DNA of 64,000 nt from Acidimicrobiales bacterium (GTDB taxonomy: Bacteria > Actinomycetota > Acidimicrobiia > Acidimicrobiales > Poriferisodalaceae): positions 69,202 through 133,201 of the forward strand of contig VYDH01000014.1 of assembly GCA_009843525.1 (NCBI GenBank), written 5' to 3'. The stretch's first letter is position 1. The number at the start of each line of letters is the position of its first letter. The notes below the pieces were generated by a model. That model worked only from the letters and a program-made list of their open reading frames with translations, ran no database searches and was not told the origin of the DNA. The position numbers and the translations under genes are program-made. Positions 13,104 through 20,864 of this stretch are shown here, piece by piece.

Positions 13104-13127
13104 TTCTGGTAAATGCCATTACCGGAA
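13104..13127. repeat. Inverted repeat upstream of the integrase gene
   Basis: TTCTGGTAA (13104-13112) and TTACCGGAA (13119-13127) form a 9-bp inverted repeat with one mismatch around ATGCCA, 26-49 bp before the integrase start in an AT-richer patch. It could be a recombinase core or arm site, or an autoregulatory operator. Confidence 0.55.
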
Positions 13128-13304
13128 ATATAACTCCCTACACACGTGTATGCAAGTGCATCCGGATCCTCATTGCAAATGCACCGCTGCGCTTGCCAAA
13201 GGGGGCTCTCAGGATCGCTGTCACCACGGGCGGCCTACGCAAGGGATGATCGCGTTGCCGCTCCGTGGACGACCAATGCGCGAGTGCGGGCTCGCGATTC
13301 CCTG

Positions 13305-13350
13305 CGTGCTCGGCCAGCTCTACGGTGCCGTCGAACTCGACAACGCCCGA
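13305..13350 (+). pseudogene. Decayed copy of the glycosyltransferase gene 3' end (possible attachment-site remnant)
   Basis: These 46 bp match the last 46 bp of the gene ending at 10812 at 39 of 46 positions without gaps and in the same orientation. Both read LYxAVELDNA, but the stop TGA has become CGA here. Weaker similarity extends upstream. The integrase gene lies between the two copies, as expected when an element integrates into a gene end and carries a replacement end. Confidence 0.65.
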
Positions 13351-13588
13351 GCGAAGCTCAATCCTCGCCGCCGTGCGGGCTACCTCTCGGCCGCTGTGTC
13401 GAGCTCGGAGAGCCGGCGCCACAGCGGTGCGTAGACATGTTCGCCGAGATTGCGGACCGAATCTGTCGTGACCCGCTCGAGGACAGTAGACCCCGGTGTG
13501 ATCATGCGATCTGGTTGGTTTCTGCCCTGCAGTCCTTTCTTGCGTCCTGATTTCCTCAGCGATGTCTGCCATATGCCCATATCGGCGA

Positions 13589-13604
13589 ATACAGTTATCT
13601 GTAT
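13589..13604 (+). promoter_or_regulatory. Operator-like palindrome across the vapB start
   Basis: ATACAG-TTAT-CTGTAT is a perfect 6-bp inverted repeat whose right arm runs into the vapB ATG. A further ATAT-GCCC-ATAT lies just upstream (about 13572-13583). Antitoxins of this type normally bind such repeats to repress their own operon. Confidence 0.55.
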
Positions 13605-13842
13605 GAAGACCACCATCAACCTCCCCGACGGTCTGGTCGAGCAAGCCAAACAACGCGCCGCGGAACGAGGCTGCACCTTCACCACCCTGATCGCCGAAGG
13701 GTTGCTGCTGGTTTTGCAGCAAGCCGCTCCTGCGACGCGAACACCGCTGCCCACCTGGGGCCAGAAGGGCGATCTGGTGCTCGTGGACATCGAGGATCGC
13801 GAAGCCGTCTGGCAGGCTCTCGACGGCGACGGCTGGAAGTGA
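13603..13842 (+). CDS. vapB: Ribbon-helix-helix antitoxin (VapB-like)
   Basis: A 79-residue antitoxin. The N-terminus MKTTINLPDGLVEQAKQRA is a ribbon-helix-helix DNA-binding fold (strand, then two helices to about residue 45). The acidic tail (KGDLVLVDIEDREAVW) is the usual toxin-binding part. The ATG at 13603 is chosen because the family begins with MKTT(I/V); the upstream frame has no such features. The stop overlaps the toxin GTG by 4 nt. Confidence 0.88.
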   Translation: MKTTINLPDGLVEQAKQRAAERGCTFTTLIAEGLLLVLQQAAPATRTPLPTWGQKGDLVLVDIEDREAVWQALDGDGWK

Positions 13843-14282
13843 TCCTCCCCGACGTCAACGTGTTGGTCTATGCCTACCGCGCAGACCTCGACCAGCACGA
13901 GACCTACCGGCCGTGGCTGTCGAGGGTGCTCGGCGGACCGGAGCCATTCGGCGCAGCGGACGTCGTTCTCACCGGCTTCGTACGGGTGGTGACCAACCGG
14001 AGGATCTTTGCCAACCCCTCACCGATCCAAGCAGCGCTGTCCTTCGTCGACCGGGTGCGCTCAGCGCCTGCAGCCCGCGCCGTGCTGGCAACCGACGCGA
14101 CATGGCGCGAGTTCGCGAGATTCGCCGAATCCGATTCCCGCATTGCCGGCAACCTGGTGCCCGACGCGTGGCTCGCCGCGCTGGCGGTCTCAGTCGGCGC
14201 CCGGCTCGCGACCGCCGATGCCGGCTTCGCCCGATTCGAGGGCCTGCGATGGTTCGATCCCCAACGAAGCGCCACCGCATAG
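13839..14282 (+). CDS. vapC: PIN-domain toxin ribonuclease (VapC-like)
   Basis: A 147-residue PIN-domain ribonuclease, the toxin of a VapBC pair. The acidic metal-binding residues expected in PIN domains are visible: Asp5 (LPDVNVLVYA), a central acidic region, Asp in NLVPDAWLAALAV and Asp in ATADAGFARF. It starts at GTG, overlapping the antitoxin TGA as GTGA. Family members cleave specific tRNA or rRNA sites with Mg. The pair lies just outside the putative integrative element. Confidence 0.9.
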   Translation: MILPDVNVLVYAYRADLDQHETYRPWLSRVLGGPEPFGAADVVLTGFVRVVTNRRIFANPSPIQAALSFVDRVRSAPAARAVLATDATWREFARFAESDSRIAGNLVPDAWLAALAVSVGARLATADAGFARFEGLRWFDPQRSATA

Positions 14283-14486
14283 ACCGCAATGATGCAAGAG
14301 GTGGCTCGGCCTGACCGCTAGGTGGCGTCGCGAGTGAGCTTTCTGAAGCAAGCTCGCAAACCCCGCCAGATTCCCCATAGAACAGCGGCACCGGCTCCGA
14401 TTGGCACGAAGCCGGCCACTCTCTCGGAGCCAGGCACGGAAGCTGGTTGGCTGCGGCGAGATGGGGACTCGGACACTGCCGGGAGA

Positions 14487-16322
14487 CTAGGCCGCTCGGC
14501 GCTCGGCCTCCAGGCAGAGCCACATCGTCTGGCCGGTGGCCAAGTCGACGCGATCGGACGGTGGGTGGAGCACACCGTCCAGCAGGTCCACGCACCCGAC
14601 CTCGGCGAATTGCCTGCCCGCACTGCCCTCAGGGCAGAGCGAGGACAGCACCTCGAGATCGACGGTGAGATGGGCGTGGCTGACGTTGGTCACCGACACC
14701 ACCGTCTGGCCCCACTGCGCGTCACCGCGCATCACGCCCAGTGCCTGCGGGCCCAGATCCAGTGCGACCTGCGGGCTGTCGGGATGGAACGCGGGCTGCG
14801 CACGGCGGATGAGCATGCGGTGGACGAGCTCCACCAAGGTCCTGCGCCGGATCCCGTCCTGCGCGCCGAGCAGGTCCACTGCCTCGTCCAGGGTGACCTT
14901 GCGCCGATTGATGGTGCGCTTGTTCTGCTCGACCGGCGGCAGGCCGTGCTCGGTGACGATGCGGGGCGGTTCGCTGATCGGCGTCCAATAGCTGGGGGTG
15001 CCCAGCAGTGCATGCACGTACAGCGCGGGGACGCCGGCCAAGCTCAGCATGATCGTGTGAGCAGCCAGGAACTGCGCCACACCCAGGGGATCCCCGTCAC
15101 CGGCGAAGAGGTCCCACAGCGACACGTTCAGCTCGTACGCCTTGGGGCCCGCAGGCGTGTCGAACTCCGAGTGCGTGCCGCCGGCGCTGTGCGCCGCGGC
15201 GATGAGCCGGTTGATCTCGGCCGCGCTCAGTAGTCCCTCCACCGGGCGCAACCCGATGCCGTCGTGGCTGGCGATGAAATTGAAGAACGACGTTCCCGCA
15301 GGCGGCGTTTCGAGCTGGGCCAGCCACTGCTGCATGGCCACCGACGAACCCGACAGCATCGTGTGGGCGACCAGCGGCGGCAGGCTGAAGTTGTAGACGA
15401 GGTGGGCTTCGTCGCCGTCGCCCCAATAGGCCACGTTCTGGTCATGGGGCACGTTGGTCTCGGTGATGATGACCGAGTCCCCGCAGCGTGCGTCCAGCAG
15501 CGTCCGCAGCAGCTTCACGAACTCGTGCGTCTGCGGCAGGTTCACGCACGACGTGCCGAGCTCTTTCCAGAGATAGGCGATGGCATCCAGCCGGAACCAC
15601 CGCACGCCCGCGTCGACGAGGCGGGCCACCGTGCGCAGCAGGTCCAGCAACACCTCGGGCTCGGCGAAGTCCAGGTCGATCTGGTCGTAGCTGAAGGTGC
15701 ACCACAGCAGCCGCGGGCCGTCAGGCGTCTCCACCTCGCGTAGCAGCGGTGTGGTGCGGGGGCGGACCACGCTCGACAGGTCATCCTCGGGTTCGGCGGT
15801 GAGCAGGTAGCGGCTGCCGGGCTCCTCCGCGCTGCAGAACTGCTCCATCCACGGGTGATCGGCGCTGACATGGTTCACGACCAGGTCGGCCATGACCGTG
15901 TAGGTCTCGCTCAAGTCGGTGATGTCTTCCCAGGCTCCTAGCCGCGGGTCCACCGCACGGTGGTCAGTGATGGCGAATCCCCCGTCCGAGCTCGCCGGGT
16001 AGAAGGGCAGCACATGCACGACCGACACGACGTCGCCGGTCAGGTCGTCGAGCAGCTCGTGCATGGTCTGCATGGGCACCTTGCCGGCTTCGGTGATCGA
16101 GTCGGCGTAGGTAATCACCGCCACGTCGTGCTCATCCCACCGCGGGCCGACCGCTGCAACGGCCTCAGTGCCGTCGAGCCCGAGCGTGGAGAGCACGTCG
16201 TCGACGAGGCCATCGCCGCTCAACGCCGGGTAGATGAACTGGAGGTGCTGCTCGACCCGGCTGCGGAGATCCCCCTCGGTCACGACGTGCGGACCCCAGT
16301 CGTCAGGCCAGCTCTGGGCCAA
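14487..16322 (-). CDS. GH13 sucrose phosphorylase-like enzyme, candidate glucosylglycerate phosphorylase
   Basis: A 611-residue alpha-amylase-fold enzyme of the GH13_18 type. Landmarks are VLPFYPASSDGGF (104-116), MADLVVNHVS (144-153), nucleophile Asp246 in FRLDAIAYLWKE, acid/base Glu288 in IITETNVPH and HD at 353-354 (SHDGIG). GH13_18 enzymes phosphorolyse sucrose, sucrose 6-phosphate, glucosylglycerol or glucosylglycerate, releasing glucose 1-phosphate. It is longer than sucrose phosphorylases (about 500 residues) and nearer glucosylglycerate phosphorylases. A glucosyl-3-phosphoglycerate synthase-like gene is 3.7 kb away, so glucosylglycerate turnover is a reasonable guess. No signal peptide is seen; it is cytoplasmic. 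Confidence 0.85.
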   Translation of the reverse strand: MAQSWPDDWGPHVVTEGDLRSRVEQHLQFIYPALSGDGLVDDVLSTLGLDGTEAVAAVGPRWDEHDVAVITYADSITEAGKVPMQTMHELLDDLTGDVVSVVHVLPFYPASSDGGFAITDHRAVDPRLGAWEDITDLSETYTVMADLVVNHVSADHPWMEQFCSAEEPGSRYLLTAEPEDDLSSVVRPRTTPLLREVETPDGPRLLWCTFSYDQIDLDFAEPEVLLDLLRTVARLVDAGVRWFRLDAIAYLWKELGTSCVNLPQTHEFVKLLRTLLDARCGDSVIITETNVPHDQNVAYWGDGDEAHLVYNFSLPPLVAHTMLSGSSVAMQQWLAQLETPPAGTSFFNFIASHDGIGLRPVEGLLSAAEINRLIAAAHSAGGTHSEFDTPAGPKAYELNVSLWDLFAGDGDPLGVAQFLAAHTIMLSLAGVPALYVHALLGTPSYWTPISEPPRIVTEHGLPPVEQNKRTINRRKVTLDEAVDLLGAQDGIRRRTLVELVHRMLIRRAQPAFHPDSPQVALDLGPQALGVMRGDAQWGQTVVSVTNVSHAHLTVDLEVLSSLCPEGSAGRQFAEVGCVDLLDGVLHPPSDRVDLATGQTMWLCLEAERRAA

Positions 16323-16406
16323 TCGGGTGCGGAACCGTACTGAGCGAGATTAGTGACGTTCATCGCCCCGGCCGCGTATCCGCAGCCGACCGCGTAGCGT
16401 GAGCCC

Positions 16407-18350
16407 ATGGCCGACACACTGCTGGAAACACCTGTCGAGGGAGCCGACACGCCCTCGGTTCACCCGCTCTCGATGATGACCGAAGCGGAGGCCCACGCCG
16501 CCATCGAGGTGCTGCGACGCAGCGGGCGCATCGGCGCGGACGCGCGCTTTCACGGCTTCTGCATCGCCGAGCCGCCGAAGGCCGAAGTCGCCGCCTGGAC
16601 CCCCGGCACCGATACCGACCGGCGATTCGAGGTGGTGATTCACGAGAACGGCGAGGTGCACATCGCCGTGGTGTCGGTGACACGCGGCGAAGTGGACTCG
16701 TGGACTCACCATCCCGGCGTGGTGCCCCGGGTGGGCATGGCGGAACTGTTCGCCGTCATGGACGCCTGCCGGAAAGACCCGGGCTTCGCCGCCGCACTGG
16801 CCAAGCGCGGCATCACCGACCCGTCGAAGGTGCAGATCGACCCGTGGCCCACCGGCGATTACGACTTCGACTTCGAGATCGGCCGGCGCGTGCAGCGCTG
16901 CATCGCCTTCTGGCGCCCGAACCCGGCCGACAACGGCTATGCGTACCCGCTCGACGGGCTGATGGTGCACGTCGACGTGGACACGCTCGAAGTGCTGCAC
17001 GTCACCGATTTCGACCAGTGGCCGGTGGCCTCTGAGCGCGGCAACTATGACGTCGACGCGGTCACCGAGGACTTCGGGCCGATGCGGACCGACCTGCGAC
17101 CCATCGAGATCACCCAACCCGAGGGCACCAGCTTCACCCTGGATGACAACGAGCTGCGCTGGCAGAAGTGGTCGATGCGCGTCGTGATGGACGACACCGA
17201 GGGCTTGGTGCTGCACCGGATCGCCTATGACGACGGCGGCCGGGTGCGGCCGATCATCGACCGGGCATCGCTGGCCGAGATGGTGGTGCCCTACGGCGAC
17301 ACCCGGCCGTCGCAGACGTTCAAGCACGCGCTCGACTCGGGCGAATTCGGCCTGGGCCTGATGAACAACTCGCTTCGGCTGGGCTGCGACTGCCTGGGCG
17401 AGATCGCCTATCTCGACTCCGTGCAGGTCTTCGACGACGGCTCGGTCGTGACGACGCCGAACGCCATCTGCATCCACGAGGAGGACTTCGGCATCGGCTG
17501 GAAGCACTTCGACTGGCACGCCGACACCACCGAGGTGCGCCGCTCCCGCCGCCTGGTGGTGAGCGCCATTCACACCGTCGGCAACTACGAGTACGGCTTC
17601 TTCTGGTACTTCTACCTCGACGGCACGATCCGCTACGAGGTGAAGCTGACCGGCATCCTCACCACACGGTCGCATCGGGAGGGCGACGACCTGACGTTCG
17701 CCCGCCAGGTGGCGCCGCACGTGTCGGCCCCGATCCACCAGCACATCTTCTGCGTGCGCTTGGACATGGCGGTTGACGGCAACGCCAACAGTGTCGTTGA
17801 GGTGAACACCGAAGCGCTGCCGCCCGGGCCCGACAACCCTCACGGCACCGCGTTCGCCGCCAGAGAGACGGTGCTCGAGAGCGAGTTGGCTGCCCGCCGC
17901 AACGTCAACTCGGCGTCCAGCCGGTATTGGAAGATCCAGAGCGCAGACCACATCAACCGGCTCGGGCGTCCGACGGCGTACCGGCTGCTGCCGCCGCCCA
18001 CGGCCACGATGTTCGCGGCACACGACAGCCCGCATTCCGAGCGTGCCACCTTCGCCCGCCACAACCTGTGGGTGTCGCCGTCGCGTCCCGACGAGCGCTA
18101 CGGCGCCGGGCGGTTCCCGACTCAGCGCAACGCCGGCGACGGTCTGGAGCGCTACACCGCAGGCGACCGACCGGTGGTCGACACCGACATCACCGTGTGG
18201 CACACGTTCGGGATCACCCACGACGCCCGGCCCGAGGACTTCCCCGTGATGCCCACCGAGTACGCCGGCTTCGGGCTGGTGCCCGACGGTTTCTTCGACC
18301 GGAACCCGATGCTGGACGTGCCGCCGTCGCCCAACGGCCACTGCGCCTGA
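16407..18350 (+). CDS. Copper-containing primary amine oxidase
   Basis: A 647-residue copper/topaquinone amine oxidase, which oxidatively deaminates primary amines to aldehydes with release of ammonia and hydrogen peroxide. The cofactor-forming Tyr394 is in the consensus NYEY (393-396). The catalytic base is Asp310 (ALDSGEFGLG). Copper ligands are His444 and His446 (HQH) plus a His near 606 (GITHDARPEDFPVMP). Length and motif order match actinobacterial histamine/phenethylamine oxidases. No signal peptide is seen. It is followed 25 bp later by a flavoprotein gene, so they may share a transcript. Confidence 0.96.
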   Translation: MADTLLETPVEGADTPSVHPLSMMTEAEAHAAIEVLRRSGRIGADARFHGFCIAEPPKAEVAAWTPGTDTDRRFEVVIHENGEVHIAVVSVTRGEVDSWTHHPGVVPRVGMAELFAVMDACRKDPGFAAALAKRGITDPSKVQIDPWPTGDYDFDFEIGRRVQRCIAFWRPNPADNGYAYPLDGLMVHVDVDTLEVLHVTDFDQWPVASERGNYDVDAVTEDFGPMRTDLRPIEITQPEGTSFTLDDNELRWQKWSMRVVMDDTEGLVLHRIAYDDGGRVRPIIDRASLAEMVVPYGDTRPSQTFKHALDSGEFGLGLMNNSLRLGCDCLGEIAYLDSVQVFDDGSVVTTPNAICIHEEDFGIGWKHFDWHADTTEVRRSRRLVVSAIHTVGNYEYGFFWYFYLDGTIRYEVKLTGILTTRSHREGDDLTFARQVAPHVSAPIHQHIFCVRLDMAVDGNANSVVEVNTEALPPGPDNPHGTAFAARETVLESELAARRNVNSASSRYWKIQSADHINRLGRPTAYRLLPPPTATMFAAHDSPHSERATFARHNLWVSPSRPDERYGAGRFPTQRNAGDGLERYTAGDRPVVDTDITVWHTFGITHDARPEDFPVMPTEYAGFGLVPDGFFDRNPMLDVPPSPNGHCA

Positions 18351-18375
18351 GCCAGTCGCGGCCTACTGTGGCCGC

Positions 18376-19659
18376 ATGGCAGGAGCACCCGAAGCCGACG
18401 AACCGAACCCGACGGCTACCAGCGCTGAGTCTGACGACGCCCTGCTGTCGGGCCTGGAACTGGTCGAGCACTTCGCCCCTGCGCCAACCGAGGGCCTGCG
18501 GATCGCCCCGTTCCTGGATGCCATCGAGGCACAAGCGGAGACCGCGGACCGGACCCGGTCCGTCTCGTCGGAGGTCATCGAGGCCATCCGCGGCACCGAC
18601 TTCATGCGCATGTCGGCCACCCGCAACATCGGCGGCGTCGAGGAGACGATGCTGCACATGGGCCGCGAGCTCGAAGCGGTGGCAGCCCGCTGCCCGAGTC
18701 TGGCGTGGTGCCTGTGGAACCACCTGTGCGTGTTCCACCTGTTCGTCGGTTCGGTCGGCCCCGAACAGCAGGACTTCCTCACCCACGTCGTGACCAACGG
18801 CCAGTGGGTGTCGTTCCCCGGCGGCGCCCGCAGCTCTGTGTACGGCCGCGTCGAGGGCGACCAGGCCATCCTGAACGGCACCGGCCGCTGGGGCACCGGT
18901 GCCCGCTACGCCGACTACTGCGGGGTGGCCTTTGCGATCACCGGCGACGACGGCAAGCCGGTGAGGCCCATGGACATCCGCTTCACCATCCTGCCCACCA
19001 CCACCGAGGGCATGAAGATCGACCCGTCATGGGACGGCGCCGGGCTGCGGGCCTCGGCCACCGACGACGTCCACTACACCGACGTGCCGGTGAACCTCAG
19101 CGACTGCGTGGCATGGTTCGGCGCCAACCGGGCAGAGTCGCTGCGCACGGTGCCAGTGGTGCATCACCGCTACCGCGAGGACTGGGTGGGCATCTCCGAC
19201 CTGTGGCTCTCGTTCATGGCGGTGGGCCTGGTGCGTCGAGCGCTGGCCGAGGCCGCCGACGCAGCCGGAGGACGGCGGGTGATCATCGGCGGCAAGATGG
19301 TCGACCGACCCACCGTGCAGGTCAACTTCGGGCGAGCGGCCTCGCTGCTGGCTGCCGCCGCTGCCGCCACAGAAGCCGCCTGCAATGAGGTCGACCGCCG
19401 CATCGCCGCCGGTGTCGTCCCCGACGAAGCCGACTACCTGCGGCAGATGGCGGTGACGACCATGGCCGTGGAGCAGCTCGACGAGGCAATGTCGCTGCTG
19501 CACCGCACCCAAGGCGGCACCGCGCTGCGCGAGGGCGGCGCCTTCGACCGCCGCTACCGCGACTTCCGAGCCATGCCGGTGCACATCAATGTGCACCAAG
19601 ACCGGGTGACCCACCAGCTCGGCCGTCACCTCCTCGGTCTCGAACTCAACCCCTTCTGA
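18376..19659 (+). CDS. Acyl-CoA dehydrogenase-like flavoprotein (possible flavin-dependent monooxygenase)
   Basis: A 427-residue protein with the acyl-CoA dehydrogenase fold: helical N-terminal domain, central beta domain (GRWGTGARYADYCGVAF near 174-190) and helical C-terminus ending with a RDFRAMPVHINVHQ segment. The end is typical of the HsaA/DszC-like branch, two-component FMNH2-dependent hydroxylases that use this fold, rather than true dehydrogenases. No flavin reductase gene is adjacent. The substrate is unknown; proximity to the amine oxidase is suggestive only. Confidence 0.75.
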   Translation: MAGAPEADEPNPTATSAESDDALLSGLELVEHFAPAPTEGLRIAPFLDAIEAQAETADRTRSVSSEVIEAIRGTDFMRMSATRNIGGVEETMLHMGRELEAVAARCPSLAWCLWNHLCVFHLFVGSVGPEQQDFLTHVVTNGQWVSFPGGARSSVYGRVEGDQAILNGTGRWGTGARYADYCGVAFAITGDDGKPVRPMDIRFTILPTTTEGMKIDPSWDGAGLRASATDDVHYTDVPVNLSDCVAWFGANRAESLRTVPVVHHRYREDWVGISDLWLSFMAVGLVRRALAEAADAAGGRRVIIGGKMVDRPTVQVNFGRAASLLAAAAAATEAACNEVDRRIAAGVVPDEADYLRQMAVTTMAVEQLDEAMSLLHRTQGGTALREGGAFDRRYRDFRAMPVHINVHQDRVTHQLGRHLLGLELNPF

Positions 19660-19769
19660 ACTGGCCAGGGGCGCCTGCGGGCGGTGGCTGCGGGCCCAGA
19701 TGGGCAAGATTAGGCTCGATAGTTGCCGCTCCGAGATTTGCCTCGCGGGCGCGAACGGAGAGGGAGATC

Positions 19770-20864
19770 ATGCGTTCGAGGACTCTGACACGACTTGCCA
19801 TTGCCCTAGCCGGCGTGGCGCTGCTGGGAGCAGCCTGCGGCGGCGACAGCGACGACCCTGAGGACGTAACGGCGGCATTCGTGCTGGTGGGCCCGGTCGG
19901 CGATGCCGGCTGGAACTGGGCGCACGACCAAGGCCGCCAGTACGCGGAGAACCAGACCGGGGCCACAACGCTGTTCGTGGAGAGCGTCCCGGAGAACGCC
20001 GAGGACTTCAAGGCGGTGGCCGTCGACTTCATCGAGAACGAGGACGCGGACGTCATCTTCGGCACATCGTTCGGCTACATGGACCCGATGCTCGAACTGG
20101 CTGACGAATACCCCGATGTGGTGTTCGAGCACGCCTCGGGCTTCAAGATGAACGACACCAACTTCGGCAACTTCTTCGGGCGCATGTACCAGCCGCGCTA
20201 CCTGTCGGGCATGGCGGCCGGCGCCATGACCGAGAGCGGGCAGCTGGGCTACGTCGCAGCGTTCCCGATTCCCGAGGTGATCCGCGGCATCAACGCCTTC
20301 ACCCTCGGCGTGCGCGAGACCAACCCGTCGGCTGAGGTGCACGTCATCTGGACCTTCACCTGGTTCGACCCTGCGGTTGAGGGCGACTCAGCCAAGGCGC
20401 TGCTGGAGGCCGGCGCCGACGTGATCGCCATGCACCAGGACTCGACGGCCGCAGGCGTGGCCGCGCAGGATGCCGGCGCCCGCTGGGTCGCCTACAACTC
20501 CGACATGCGCGACTTCGCACCCGACGCATTCATCACCGCACCGGTGTGGAACTGGGGTCCGCGCTACGCCGAGATCATCGAGGCGGTCGCTGCAGGCACC
20601 TACTCACCGGGCGCCTACTGGGGCGGCATGGACGACGGCATCGTCGACCTGGCGCCGCTGGCAGACGACGTGCCCTCTGACGTCGCCAGCCAGATCAGCG
20701 ATGTCGCCGAGCAGATCCGCGAAGGCGAATGGGACGTGTTCACCGGCGAGATCCGCGACCAGGACGGCAACGTCCGGGTAGCCGCAGGCGAGACCATGGA
20801 CGACGGCCCGATGCTCGGCATGGACTGGTTCGTCGAAGGCGTCGTGGGTGACGCCAGCCCCTGA
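19770..20864 (+). CDS. BMP-family ABC transporter substrate-binding lipoprotein
   Basis: A 364-residue lipoprotein of the Bmp/Med/PnrA family, the periplasmic-type binding protein of nucleoside ABC importers. The signal ends in lipobox LLGAAC with Cys23. The body shows the family pattern VGDAGWNWAHDQGR near 47-60, a GTSFGYMDP hinge region and YWGGMDDGIVDLAPL near 288-302. It is the first gene of a five-gene unit with an ATPase, two permeases and a DUF3467 protein. Substrate specificity for purine nucleosides is inferred from the family. A strong hairpin follows its stop, which may raise its expression relative to the membrane genes. Confidence 0.92.
   Translation: MRSRTLTRLAIALAGVALLGAACGGDSDDPEDVTAAFVLVGPVGDAGWNWAHDQGRQYAENQTGATTLFVESVPENAEDFKAVAVDFIENEDADVIFGTSFGYMDPMLELADEYPDVVFEHASGFKMNDTNFGNFFGRMYQPRYLSGMAAGAMTESGQLGYVAAFPIPEVIRGINAFTLGVRETNPSAEVHVIWTFTWFDPAVEGDSAKALLEAGADVIAMHQDSTAAGVAAQDAGARWVAYNSDMRDFAPDAFITAPVWNWGPRYAEIIEAVAAGTYSPGAYWGGMDDGIVDLAPLADDVPSDVASQISDVAEQIREGEWDVFTGEIRDQDGNVRVAAGETMDDGPMLGMDWFVEGVVGDASP

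Larger units (their letters stand above)
13079..13602. other. Non-coding region between integrase and vapB
   Basis: No convincing gene in 524 bp. It contains the inverted repeat at 13104-13127, the 11-mer TGTATGCAAGT at 13147-13157 (also found inverted at 12004-12014, beyond the other end of the integrase gene), the decayed glycosyltransferase 3'-end copy at 13305-13350, and the operator-like sequences before vapB. Short open frames here lack ribosome sites and overlap each other. Confidence 0.6.

Noticed and set aside
13380..13600. Short minus-strand frame ending at 13380 that could be a gene fragment
   Set aside because: No start signal, overlaps the vapB control region, and no family is recognised.
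16350..18341. Minus-strand open frame of over 660 codons opposite the amine oxidase gene
   Set aside because: The plus strand carries all amine oxidase catalytic residues; the minus frame has no recognisable domain.
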